From Desulfosalsimonas propionicica (GTDB lineage Bacteria > Desulfobacterota > Desulfobacteria > Desulfobacterales > Desulfosalsimonadaceae), in contig NZ_JACDUS010000004.1 in the NCBI RefSeq assembly GCF_013761005.1, positions 248,001-312,000 of the forward strand: 64,000 nt of DNA. Reading direction: 5' to 3'. The notes under the pieces are model-generated. The model saw nothing but the letters and a program-made list of their open reading frames with translations. It made no database searches and was not told the origin of the DNA. A program made the position numbers and the translations under genes. Each line of letters opens with the position of its first letter. Within the stretch, counting starts at the first letter, position 1. This document shows positions 16,437-24,369 of the stretch, one piece after another.

Positions 16437-16580
16437 GTAAAAAGTCTGATTTTAGATGGCGCCGTAAAAAGTTCAAGATCAAGGCTTGCGCAATTTCGAA
16501 GAATGCAGCGTAGTTATCCGTACGTGAAATTCTGAGAAATTGCGTGTAACGCAGATGTCGGACTTTTGACGGCGCCATCA
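16437..16580. repeat. Dispersed imperfect inverted repeat, copy B
   Basis: Best-preserved copy. The left arm from 16455 (GATGGCGCCGTAAAAAGTTC, then GCGCAATTTCGAAGAATGCAG) pairs with the right arm ending at 16579 (complement GATGGCGCCGTCAAAAGTCC, then ACGCAATTTCTCAGAATTTC), about 125 bp in total. An outer segment, GTAAAAAGTCTGATTTTAGA at 16437-16456, precedes the left arm and is also seen in copies C and D. It lies between divergent genes starting at 16377 and 16778. The remaining 16581-16777 holds no recognisable feature. Confidence 0.9.
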
Positions 16581-16777
16581 ATTTTTGGCTTTAAAAATTT
16601 GTAAGGCTCTGATTCGGTAATTTTAAAAAAAATGCCTTGTGCCTTTCGATCCGAGAAGGTTATTCTGAATAATATAATGGATTACCGGACAATGTTCAAC
16701 CCTGCTGCCCGCTTGGCTCTTTTCAGCCAGCGGCAGGCGGTTCCCGAAATTGATAAAAAACCCGGCAGGGATAAAAT

Positions 16778-17422
16778 ATGGAAACCATATGGATCATCGG
16801 CTTCGGCCGGTTTGGCCGCATTGCACTGGAAAGGCTTGCTTCAGGCAAGCGCATAACCAGATTTGTGGTGGTGGAACCAGAGCCTGAACAATTTCCACAG
16901 TTCGGGGAAAATGTGGAAATTGTCCGTCAGGACGGGGTGGATTTTCTGAAGCAGCATCTGGCCGAACAAAACATTCCGGACTGGATCATCCCTGCCCTTC
17001 CCGTGCATTTGGCCGCGCTTTGGCTAATGGCCGGATCCGCACCGGTGGGGATCCGGCGCTGTGACCCGCCCGAAGGCCTGGAAAAAAGGCTGCCCAACCC
17101 CATGTTCGGCCATACCGGGGATATCTACACAAGCATGGCGGATTTCATGTGCCCGGACAACTGCCCTGAGCCGGCGGATTACTGCCCGTCCACTGGTAAA
17201 AAACGGACGCAGAACCTGTATGAATGGCTGGAAAACTTGGAAATCGCCGAATTTGAAACCCGGGTGATCCGAAGCCATCAGCTTGCCCCGGGCGTGGGCG
17301 GTTACAAACCCGAATCCCTGCTTGAACTCAAGCAAAAAATGTCCCAAAAACCCGGCAAACACCTGATTGCCACCGCATGCAGATGCCACGGTGTGATCAC
17401 GCCGGTATTGACGCAGGCATAA
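16778..17422 (+). CDS. Rossmann-fold protein with Cys-rich insertion, function unknown
   Basis: 214 residues. The N-terminus is a dinucleotide-binding fold (IWIIGFGRFGRIALERL, GxGxxG at 8-13; FVVVEPEPEQ as the second strand), similar to TrkA-N/RCK domains, which may explain potassium-transport annotations of relatives. From about residue 120 it leaves that family: a cysteine cluster (C125, C129, C136, in a DFMCPDNCPEPADYC context) and near the C-terminus TACRCHG. No membrane segments. The cysteines suggest a metal or iron-sulfur site coupled to nucleotide binding. It is convergent with the NUDIX gene. Function not recognised. Confidence 0.72.
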   Translation: METIWIIGFGRFGRIALERLASGKRITRFVVVEPEPEQFPQFGENVEIVRQDGVDFLKQHLAEQNIPDWIIPALPVHLAALWLMAGSAPVGIRRCDPPEGLEKRLPNPMFGHTGDIYTSMADFMCPDNCPEPADYCPSTGKKRTQNLYEWLENLEIAEFETRVIRSHQLAPGVGGYKPESLLELKQKMSQKPGKHLIATACRCHGVITPVLTQA

Positions 17423-17438
17423 CAGGTCACAGATATTT

Positions 17439-18035
17439 TTATATCCCGCCTGTGGCGGCAAATTTGTCCATGACCAGCCAGGTTTTCACATCCACCTTGA
17501 GATCCGGAGCAACACACAGATCTGCGGCCTCCTGCCGGGACAAAAACACGGTTTCAATGTCTTCTGCGCTTCCGGTGTTTCCGTCGGACGGATGGCCCTC
17601 ACAGTCGAGATACACCATGACAATGGATTCGTCTGTAAGGCCGGATGATACATATATGGGCGGGCTTGTGCGGCGAACGCCGGTGGTCTTCAGGCCGGTT
17701 TCCTCCCCGAGTTCCCGGATGGCACTTTGCTCCGGGCTTTCACCCGGATCCACCAGCCCGGCGGGAAATCCGTACTGGTAGTCGTTTAACGGCATCCGGA
17801 ATTCCCGGATCACAACCAGCTTGCCGCTGGGCGCATGCCAGGGTACGATAATGACCGCATCCACAATGTCAAATCCGCCAGTTTCAATTTTGGGCGGATT
17901 CTGCCGGGAGACAAAGTCCCAGCGCCTTTCATTGCCTTTTTTATCGGAATACCGGATTTCAAACAAGTTGACAAACCTGCGGTCTGTCAAAGCGGTCTGG
18001 CCGAGAATCCGGATTTTTTGATCACCTGCACTCAT
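17439..18035 (-). CDS. NUDIX hydrolase (ADP-ribose pyrophosphatase-like)
   Basis: 198 residues from an ATG preceded by AAGGA; an in-frame extension to 18110 has no good site. The Nudix box is complete: G-LVDPG-E-SPEQSAI-RELGEETGL. Preceding strands (VDAVIIVPWHAPSGKLVVIRE, EFRMPLNDYQYGFPAG) match the ADP-ribose/NDP-sugar pyrophosphatase branch, which usually houses a nucleoside diphosphate linked to a sugar. Substrate is inferred from this similarity only. The next minus-strand gene upstream is the PilZ protein. Confidence 0.87.
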   Translation of the reverse strand: MSAGDQKIRILGQTALTDRRFVNLFEIRYSDKKGNERRWDFVSRQNPPKIETGGFDIVDAVIIVPWHAPSGKLVVIREFRMPLNDYQYGFPAGLVDPGESPEQSAIRELGEETGLKTTGVRRTSPPIYVSSGLTDESIVMVYLDCEGHPSDGNTGSAEDIETVFLSRQEAADLCVAPDLKVDVKTWLVMDKFAATGGI

Positions 18036-18170
18036 GGTTGATCCTTGTTTGGGGTGACAGCAAAAACCGGCAACCGCGCGAAGTAAAGCCACTCCGGGAT
18101 TTTTCGGCAAGGATGAAAACCAGACCCTGGACAGGAAATCCGGGTAAGCCCAAAAACACTACGCTGCTTT

Positions 18171-18590
18171 TCAGGAAACAGGTTGCTGGACTGAATACAG
18201 ATTTTTATTTTGATGGCGTTGCCTGCGGTTATGATAGACTTTTACAAATGCAACAATGGCCTTTATCTGTTGTTCTTCAGAGCTTTTAAATTCAATCCCG
18301 GTTAAATGGCAGCCCGGCTTATCTGATTTCCGGGTATTTGCCACTCGGCCTTTGACTTTTACCTTTTTTCCGTTCAAATCCAGGGTGATCAGCATAATGC
18401 AGGAGCCATTTAATGGTTTTTCTGTTTCCAAAAGTATGCCGTTTTGACTCAGGTCCAGGGCTTTTGCCCTGCCTTGATCCGTTACTTCCCTGTTGGCATC
18501 GAAAAGAATGTAGCTGACATCGTTTTCAGTCTGTATTCTAGGGCTTTTTCGTCTGTCCACAATCGTTTTTGCGTTTTGCTGGCTATCCAT
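18171..18590 (-). CDS. PilZ-domain protein (cyclic-di-GMP receptor family)
   Basis: 139 residues. The c-di-GMP binding signature is present: an RRxSPR motif near the N-terminus (DRRKSPR) and the second motif DLSQNGILLE, followed by beta-barrel strands (IMLITLDLNGKKVKVKGRV, GCHLTGIEFKSS). Single-domain PilZ proteins act as c-di-GMP-responsive adaptors. The ATG at 18590 has AAAGGTG upstream, while the ATG at 18623 has none. A second PilZ protein lies at 57162. Confidence 0.85.
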   Translation of the reverse strand: MDSQQNAKTIVDRRKSPRIQTENDVSYILFDANREVTDQGRAKALDLSQNGILLETEKPLNGSCIMLITLDLNGKKVKVKGRVANTRKSDKPGCHLTGIEFKSSEEQQIKAIVAFVKVYHNRRQRHQNKNLYSVQQPVS

Positions 18591-18727
18591 TGAATGCACC
18601 TTTATACTGAATTCCAGGGACATAAAAATTTTTTTTCAGTTAAACTGTATATCATTTAATTTAGCTTTGTTCAAGCATTATGACTGTTTTTCTCAACGGC
18701 AGGCAGGTGTTGGCATCGGCTATTTTG

Positions 18728-19285
18728 TTAAACGCTGGCTGAAGATCTTTGGCTTCCAAGCGCTATTCCCATGTGCAGGGCCTTGAGGTTGGCTTCCCGG
18801 AATCTTTCATCAAACCGGCCGGCCACGGCTGATTCCAGGCTGGGGATGGAAACGATTTGGGTCAGGGCGGCCACGGCGCCAAGCACGCAGATATTCAAAC
18901 CCCGGGCATTGCCCATCTCCTGTTTGATTTGATCCTGAAACGGCAGCCAGGCCAGGCGGGCTTCAGCGCTTTTGTCCACTTTTACCAGGGCGGTGTCGGT
19001 GATCAGCAGGCCGCCGGGGCGGATGGTGGGATGGTATTTGTTGTATGCGGTCTGGGTCAGGCAGACCAGGACATTGGGCTGGATCACCTTGGGGTAGTAA
19101 ACGGGCTTGTCCCAAATGATCACATCACTTCTGGCAGCCCCGCCCCGGGCCTGGGCCCCGTAGCTCTGGGACTGGACTGCGTTTAACCCCTCGTGGAGAA
19201 CAGCGGCTTCTGCCAGCAGAATAGCTGCGGTGATAATGCCCTGCCCCCCGGAACCCGAAAAAACCAGCCTGCACTTTTCCATCAT
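18728..19285 (-). CDS. korC: 2-oxoacid:ferredoxin oxidoreductase gamma subunit
   Basis: 185 residues of the POR gamma domain family: SGSGGQGIITAAILLAEAA, then QSQSYGAQARGGAARSDVI, and GGLLITDT. Together with KorA, KorB and KorD it forms an enzyme that decarboxylates a 2-oxoacid to acyl-CoA with ferredoxin as acceptor, or runs reductively. It is the last gene of the korDABC operon, 8 bp after korB. The D-A-B-C order fits 2-oxoglutarate oxidoreductases, although 2-oxoisovalerate or related substrates cannot be excluded. Confidence 0.9.
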   Translation of the reverse strand: MMEKCRLVFSGSGGQGIITAAILLAEAAVLHEGLNAVQSQSYGAQARGGAARSDVIIWDKPVYYPKVIQPNVLVCLTQTAYNKYHPTIRPGGLLITDTALVKVDKSAEARLAWLPFQDQIKQEMGNARGLNICVLGAVAALTQIVSIPSLESAVAGRFDERFREANLKALHMGIALGSQRSSASV

Positions 19286-19293
19286 GCCTTCTT

Positions 19294-20100
19294 TTACGTC
19301 TGCTTTTGTTGGTTTTTTTCGATGACTTTTTCGTATTCCCGGCAGTATTCCGGAAGCTCTTTTTTCACAAACACGCCCCGCTCGATCAGCTCCGGGTCCT
19401 GGTTCTTTTTTTCAGAACCCACAGCTACGGTGCGATTCTTGTAAGTCTCCATCATTTCCGGGGCATCCCCTGCCCGGTTGTAGCGTCCAAAATACGTGGG
19501 GCACTGGGTGAGCACCTCGAGCACGGAAAAACCCTCATGCAAAATGGCATCCCGGATCAGGCGGGAAAGTTCATGCACATGATAGGTTGTGGTCCGGGCC
19601 ACGAATGTGGCCCCTGCCGCCTCGGAAAGTTTTGCAATGTCAAAGCCGTGATCAATGTTGCCATAGGGCGCAGTGGAGGCCGCGGCCGCATAACCCGAGA
19701 GCGGGGAGAATTGCCCGCCGGTCATCCCGTAAATCCGGTTGTTCATGACAATAGCCGTCATTTCGATATTGCGCCGGGCGGCATGCAGAAAATGATTTCC
19801 CCCAATGGCCAGGGCATCTCCGTCGCCCATGGGAACGATCACGTTTAGCTCCGGCCGGCTCATTTTGATGCCCGTTGCAAAAGCCAGGGCCCGGCCGTGG
19901 ATGGTGTGCATGGAGTGGAAATCCACATAACCGGAAATCCGCGCCGAGCAGCCGATGCCCGAAACCATGACGATTTCATTTTTGCTCATGCCCAGCGATT
20001 CCACGGCCCGGATCATGGCGTTTAACACCACCCCGTGGCCGCAGCCCGGACACCACATGTGCGGAAAAAACCGTTCGCGGATATAGTCTTTAACAGACAT
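19294..20100 (-). CDS. korB: 2-oxoacid:ferredoxin oxidoreductase beta subunit (TPP-binding)
   Basis: 268 residues. Cluster-binding N-terminal motif (MWCPGCGHG), thiamine-diphosphate motif (MGDGDALAIGGNH, then MNNRIYGMTGGQFSPLS), and the conserved GIGCSARISGYVDFHSMHTIHGRALAFATGI region, given here as separate short motifs: GIGCSARIS, HTIHGRALAFATG. The ATG at 20100 follows AAGGTGA. It binds TPP at the interface with KorA. Confidence 0.93.
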   Translation of the reverse strand: MSVKDYIRERFFPHMWCPGCGHGVVLNAMIRAVESLGMSKNEIVMVSGIGCSARISGYVDFHSMHTIHGRALAFATGIKMSRPELNVIVPMGDGDALAIGGNHFLHAARRNIEMTAIVMNNRIYGMTGGQFSPLSGYAAAASTAPYGNIDHGFDIAKLSEAAGATFVARTTTYHVHELSRLIRDAILHEGFSVLEVLTQCPTYFGRYNRAGDAPEMMETYKNRTVAVGSEKKNQDPELIERGVFVKKELPEYCREYEKVIEKNQQKQT

Positions 20101-20115
20101 CAAATCACCTTGAAA

Positions 20116-21264
20116 TTATACGCCTTTGCCATGCAGCAGCCGCAGTATGTTCTGGATATCCGTGGGGGAAATCAACTGGCCGTCAATGCGGTTGGCCAGA
20201 TACACCCGTTCGGGCCGGTCCACGGCCAGCTTTACTTCCCGGATCACCTGGCCGGTGTTTAATTCCACCACCACGATGTAATCAGCATTTTTGCAGACCT
20301 TGCGAACCACGTCGCCGGGAAACGGCCAAAGCGTCTGCAGTTCCAGCAGACCCAGCCTTTCGCCGCGCTTGCGGCGATTTTCCACCAGGTGCCGGGCCGA
20401 ACGGGCAGCAGCACCGTAGGAAACCAGAACCGTGTGGGCATCTTCGATGTAATCCTGCCGAAAAAAGGTCATCTTCCCGGCATAATTCTGGATTTTATCC
20501 ATGAGATGCCGAATCAGGCCGTAGACGATTTTGGGATCATCTGAAGGAAAGCCCCACATATCATGATACAACCCTGTGACATTGTAGCGGTGCACCCCGC
20601 CGAAATCCGACATGGGCAGCCGCCCGTCTTCCCGGGGCAGATAGGGGTGATAGTCAACCCCGCTTTCAACAGACGTCCTGAGCCGATCCACCAGGGCGAT
20701 TTCGTCCTTTTCGGGAATCACCACCTTTTCGCGCATGTGGCCGGTGACCTCGTCAAACAGCAGAATCACCGGAGTGCGGAAAATCTCGGCAATATTGAAG
20801 GCCTCCACGGTGATGGCAAACATGTCCTGGTGATTGGAGGCGGTCAGGGCGACAATGGCATGATCACCGTGAGTGCCGTAACGGGCCTGGTTAAAATCGC
20901 CCTGCCCCACATGAGTGGGAAGCCCCGTTGACGGACCGCCGCGCTGCACATCCACGATCACGCAGGGGATCTCGGTCATCACGGCATAGCCAAGGGCTTC
21001 CTGCATCAGGGAAAAGCCGGGGCCACTGGTTGCGGTCATGACCTTGCGGCCGGTCAAAGACGCCCCGATAATAGCGCAGATGGAGGCAATCTCGTCTTCC
21101 ATCTGCAAAAACCGGCCCCCGATCTGCGGCAGGCGGGCGGACATGGCCTCGGCAATCTCGGTGGAAGGCGTGATGGGATAGCCGGCAAAAAACTCCAGGC
21201 CCGCATAAAGGGCGGCCTCCACACAGACCTCGTTTCCCTGGATGAATTTCACAGTGCCCTGCAT
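20116..21264 (-). CDS. korA: 2-oxoacid:ferredoxin oxidoreductase alpha subunit
   Basis: 382 residues. Starts MQGTVKFIQGNEV and contains the pyrimidine-binding domain typical of alpha subunits (FAGYPITPSTEIAE, QMEDEIASICAIIGAS, TATSGPGFSLMQEALGYA, VDVQRGGPSTGLPTHVGQGD) and a C-terminal transketolase-like domain (VVVELNTGQVIREVKLAV). The start at 21264 lies 4 bp after the korD stop and behind CAGGAGA, so the genes are tightly coupled. An open extension upstream is the shadow of korD. Confidence 0.94.
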   Translation of the reverse strand: MQGTVKFIQGNEVCVEAALYAGLEFFAGYPITPSTEIAEAMSARLPQIGGRFLQMEDEIASICAIIGASLTGRKVMTATSGPGFSLMQEALGYAVMTEIPCVIVDVQRGGPSTGLPTHVGQGDFNQARYGTHGDHAIVALTASNHQDMFAITVEAFNIAEIFRTPVILLFDEVTGHMREKVVIPEKDEIALVDRLRTSVESGVDYHPYLPREDGRLPMSDFGGVHRYNVTGLYHDMWGFPSDDPKIVYGLIRHLMDKIQNYAGKMTFFRQDYIEDAHTVLVSYGAAARSARHLVENRRKRGERLGLLELQTLWPFPGDVVRKVCKNADYIVVVELNTGQVIREVKLAVDRPERVYLANRIDGQLISPTDIQNILRLLHGKGV

Positions 21265-21268
21265 AGGC

Positions 21269-21478
21269 TCAAGTCTCCTGACATTCGACTTCAATGGCAA
21301 GGTCCGGGCACCTGTATTCGCACATGCGGCAGCAGATACAGGCTTCCGGATCGGCAGGATAGGCAATGTTGTGCTCATCGAGCGCCAGAACCTGCTTGGG
21401 ACAGAAATGTACGCAAATTCCGCAACCCTTGCACCAGGTGCGTTCAATGTGATGGGCTTTTAATTTCTTTTTTGCCAT
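21269..21478 (-). CDS. korD: 2-oxoacid:ferredoxin oxidoreductase delta subunit (ferredoxin-like)
   Basis: 69 residues with two [4Fe-4S] motifs: CKGCGICVHFCP and, shifted by one residue in the usual pattern, CICCRMCEYRCP. This small subunit passes electrons from the catalytic KorA/KorB to external ferredoxin. It is first in the operon, with GGAG 8 bp upstream of the ATG. The divergent MarR-type regulator starts 252 bp away. Confidence 0.92.
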   Translation of the reverse strand: MAKKKLKAHHIERTWCKGCGICVHFCPKQVLALDEHNIAYPADPEACICCRMCEYRCPDLAIEVECQET

Positions 21479-21623
21479 GTTCAAAGCTCCGCGATTCATG
21501 AAACTGCATTGTGCCTCTGTACGCCCGAAAAATCAAGCCTGATTTCACCGCCTGTCATACCTGGACTCGGTCATCCCTCCCACGTTTCCCTTGTTTGACC
21601 GAATGCCGCGGATTTGGTTCAGC

Positions 21624-21659
21624 TATATCATTTTTACAAAGTATATCATTTTTGTGAAA
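21624..21659. promoter_or_regulatory. Tandem 18-bp direct repeat, candidate operator between korD and the MarR-type gene
   Basis: TATATCATTTTTACAAAG at 21624-21641 is directly followed by TATATCATTTTTGTGAAA at 21642-21659 (14 of 18 identical). It precedes a TTGACA box at 21668-21673 that faces the MarR-type gene. Two binding sites on the same helical phase fit a dimeric repressor, and the adjacent regulator is the obvious candidate. Confidence 0.5.
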
Positions 21660-21730
21660 TATTTTTATTGACAAAACTATCTGGATATTATTAACTGGTT
21701 TCAAACATGCTTTCAGAAAAAGGCAGGGCA

Positions 21731-22198
21731 ATGATTCAGGATCTATTTACAAACATCGCCAGATTAAGCATCAAGATGCGGATTTACCGGGCTATTGAGG
21801 CTGCGGGAAGCGAGGCCGGAGATCTCAGGGACCGGGAGATGCTGATTCTTGAAATCCTCAGCACCCAGGGGCCCATGAGCATGAGCGACCTGCTGCGCTT
21901 TTTTCCCGGAGTCAGGCAGAGCACCCTGTCCACGGATGTCAAACGGCTCAGATCAGAACTGGAAATGGTGGACATGAAAGTGGACCGAAACGACATGCGG
22001 GTGCATTTAATTGAGCTGTCACAGAAAGGTCGTGAAAAGGTTGCAGAGATCAAGGCCCGTCAGGCCAGAAGCTATAAGCCCCTGGCCGCCGCCATTGGCG
22101 ATGAGCCGGATGAAATTGCCGTATTGCAGCGTGTGGTGGACCAGGCCATTGAACTGGTGGACCGGGAAATCACCCGGCACGCGGAATCCCGGGATTAA
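21731..22198 (+). CDS. MarR-like winged-helix transcriptional regulator
   Basis: 155 residues. A winged helix occupies roughly residues 35-100: LILEILSTQGPMSMSDLLRF as helices 1-2, VRQSTLSTDVKRLRSELEMV as recognition helix region, and KVDRNDMRVHLIELSQKGRE as the wing with the MarR-type D-R/L-T-x-K-G end. The flanking helices should form the dimer interface. The ATG at 21731 has AAAGG upstream, better than the ATG at 21707. Divergent from korDABC, so control of that operon is likely but inferred. Confidence 0.8.
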   Translation: MIQDLFTNIARLSIKMRIYRAIEAAGSEAGDLRDREMLILEILSTQGPMSMSDLLRFFPGVRQSTLSTDVKRLRSELEMVDMKVDRNDMRVHLIELSQKGREKVAEIKARQARSYKPLAAAIGDEPDEIAVLQRVVDQAIELVDREITRHAESRD

Positions 22199-22248
22199 CC
22201 GGCACCTTATCCCGGGTAAACTGAAAGCACAAAAAAAGGAGGCAAAAA

Positions 22249-22686
22249 ATGAAAAAAATATTGACTGTGCTTCTCATTGCGGTCTGCCTGGTGGCTTTTG
22301 CCGGCACATCCGCATCTGCCGGGGACAAACAGCGCCACCGGTGGGAAGGCGTTGCCATCGGGGTGGGCGCGGCCATAGTCGGCCATGCCATTATCAACAG
22401 CTACTACAACAGCGGCCCGGACCCTGTCACCGTGATCCACAAAAACGGCTATCACCGGCCATGTCCGCCGCCGCGCTACAGCCGGAGTCACTCAAGGGCC
22501 CGGGGCCACTGGAAAGCCCGGAGCCACATCCGGTACGAGAAAAAACGCCCGGTTTATTACGAGGAAAGACACGTAAAAATCATCCGGAAAGGTTTCGGTC
22601 AACAGAGATCCCGAGCTTCCGCATACGGTGCCGCAGGGTACTGTAATGAAGGCCCAAAATCTCGGCGGCACCACCGGGTCCGCTGA
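22249..22686 (+). CDS. Small exported basic protein, unknown function
   Basis: 145 residues. A clear Sec signal peptide (MKKILTVLLIAVCLVAFAG, cleavage near ASA-G) and a perfect RBS AAAGGAGG. The mature protein has a Gly-rich hydrophobic patch (GVAIGVGAAIVGHAIINSYY), then an Arg/His/Tyr-rich, Cys-poor tail. Its last 107 bp overlap tail-to-tail with the sigma-54 activator gene, which is unusual. A frameshift near the end that lengthened the reading frame is possible. Predicted periplasmic. Confidence 0.65.
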   Translation: MKKILTVLLIAVCLVAFAGTSASAGDKQRHRWEGVAIGVGAAIVGHAIINSYYNSGPDPVTVIHKNGYHRPCPPPRYSRSHSRARGHWKARSHIRYEKKRPVYYEERHVKIIRKGFGQQRSRASAYGAAGYCNEGPKSRRHHRVR

Positions 22687-24136
22687 TCTTGCCGTTTGTG
22701 AGCTTCAGCACCCGGCGGATATGTTCGGCCATCACCTCATCTAAAGTCGGCATCGGGCCGGATTCCCGCAGTTCGTCCGTATCCTGCAAAAGCGACGAAT
22801 TTTTCCGGAAAAATCCGGAAAAGGAAATCCGGCCCCCCTGGTATTGAATCAGGGCCCGTTCCACGAGATTTTCCAGTTCCCGGACATTGCCGGGCCAGTC
22901 ATGGGCCAGCAACTGACGCAACGCCCCGCTCTGCAGTTCAGGAGGCTGCTTGATTTTCAACTCTTGTGCCTTTTTTTGCATGAAAAAATTCACCAGCCCG
23001 GGAATATCTTCCTTTCGCTCACGCAGGGGCGGGATGGAAACGGGGAACACATTGAGCCGGAACCACAAATCCTGCCGGAAGCGTCCGTCTGCCACCATGT
23101 CCTGAAGGTTGCGATGGGTGGCGGATAAAATCCGGACATTGACGGCAATCTCCCTGGACCCGCCCACTCTTTCAATGACTTTTTCCTGCAGCACCCGCAG
23201 CAGCCGAACCTGTGCCTGGGGGGAAAGCTCTCCGATTTCATCCAGAAAAATGGTGCCCCGGTCAGCCCTTTCAAACCGTCCTTTTTTTCTTTCAACAGCA
23301 CCGGTGAACGCCCCTTTTTCATGCCCGAACAATTCACTGTCCATGAGGCTTTCGGCAATGGCCCCGCAGTTGACCTTGATTAACGGTCCGTTTCGCCTGT
23401 GGGAATGGTTATGAATAAAATTGGCGATCACTTCCTTGCCCACTCCGGTTTCGCCCAGGATCAAAACCGGGCTGTCCAGGCCGGCCACCTGCCGGGCCAT
23501 TTCCGTAACCTGATGCAATCCCTGGTCTGCACCAATAATTTCAGTCTCTGTCTTTTCATGCAGCCGCGCGTGAAGATGGCGGATATCATCTGTGAGCTGC
23601 CGGTTTAACTCAAGCACCTCCCGGTGCTGCAGCACATTGGACATGGCAATGGCCACGGGCTCATGGATAATCTGCAGCAGTTCCGCCTGCTCTTTGGTGT
23701 ATTGGTTACGACCGGCCGTCGACACCCAGAGCCCCCCAATACGGTTTCCCTCCAGTTCCAGCCGAATCATGATAAAAGAAATATCGGCATCCAGGCCCAG
23801 CCGGGTGAACAAGTCCAGCAGGTCCGGATCCTGCTCCAGGTTATTGACCACCATATAGGCTTCCAGGCCCACTTGTTTTTGGATCCACCTGGCCCGCATC
23901 TCCCGGGTGTCGGGCAGCGAGACTTCCCGGCCGTATTTTTCCGCGGTTTTTGAAATTTTTCCCGCGATATTGCGGATCACGTTTTTCTGCGGGTCAAACA
24001 GCACCAAGGATATGAAACCGGCGGGCAAATACTGATGAACATACTGCTGCATCCGTTTCAGGGCCACTTCAATATCCAAGCTGCTGCAAATCCGGACAGT
24101 GGCCTGCCGGAAAAATTCATTGCCATCCACCTGCAT
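22580..24136 (-). CDS. Sigma-54-dependent transcriptional activator with N-terminal GAF domain
   Basis: 518 residues. GAF sensor domain (about 1-180: FFRQATVRICSSLDIEVALK through GGLWVSTAGR), coiled linker, AAA+ domain with Walker A GETGVGKE, the sigma-54 contact loop GAFTGA, Walker B GTIFLDEIGE and R-fingers (PPLRERKEDIP), then a Fis-type HTH at the C-terminus (AAEILGLHYSTLRHRMRKLGI). No receiver domain, so the signal is probably a ligand sensed by GAF. ATG 24136 follows GGGAGAT. It diverges from a lipoprotein gene that carries a sigma-54 promoter (24263-24278). Confidence 0.93.
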   Translation of the reverse strand: MQVDGNEFFRQATVRICSSLDIEVALKRMQQYVHQYLPAGFISLVLFDPQKNVIRNIAGKISKTAEKYGREVSLPDTREMRARWIQKQVGLEAYMVVNNLEQDPDLLDLFTRLGLDADISFIMIRLELEGNRIGGLWVSTAGRNQYTKEQAELLQIIHEPVAIAMSNVLQHREVLELNRQLTDDIRHLHARLHEKTETEIIGADQGLHQVTEMARQVAGLDSPVLILGETGVGKEVIANFIHNHSHRRNGPLIKVNCGAIAESLMDSELFGHEKGAFTGAVERKKGRFERADRGTIFLDEIGELSPQAQVRLLRVLQEKVIERVGGSREIAVNVRILSATHRNLQDMVADGRFRQDLWFRLNVFPVSIPPLRERKEDIPGLVNFFMQKKAQELKIKQPPELQSGALRQLLAHDWPGNVRELENLVERALIQYQGGRISFSGFFRKNSSLLQDTDELRESGPMPTLDEVMAEHIRRVLKLTNGKISGPGGAAEILGLHYSTLRHRMRKLGISVDRNLSG

Positions 24137-24155
24137 AATATCTCCCGGATATTTA

Positions 24156-24213
24156 GTCACATATAACTAATTTGTCATATTTAACTAACCCATTTTATTC
24201 ATATATGACAAAT
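24156..24213. promoter_or_regulatory. Candidate upstream activating sites for the sigma-54 activator
   Basis: Two direct repeats, GTCACATATAACTAA (24156-24170) and GTCATATTTAACTAA (24174-24188), sit 18 bp apart. An inverted repeat TTTGTCATAT (24171-24180) / ATATGACAAA (24203-24212) overlaps them. They lie 50-107 bp upstream of the sigma-54 promoter, the usual distance for enhancer sites, and also next to the activator's own start. Confidence 0.5.
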
Positions 24214-24262
24214 ACAACGCTTTCTATTTTATAAATAATTGAAATAATATAATTTATTTTTT

Positions 24263-24278
24263 TGGCACAGATCTGGCA
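24263..24278 (+). promoter_or_regulatory. Sigma-54 promoter (-24/-12)
   Basis: TGGCACAGATCTGGCA matches the consensus TGGCACG-N4-TTGCA with the invariant GG and GC pairs correctly spaced. Only the seventh base and one base of the -12 box differ. The next gene starts 92 bp downstream at 24370. Confidence 0.7.
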
Positions 24279-24369
24279 ATATCACTAACAAAAGCTTTTT
24301 ACGATTCTGTCGAATATGAAAAATGGCACGAATTATAATAACATTCAATAGAGGAAAGGAGAGATGACA

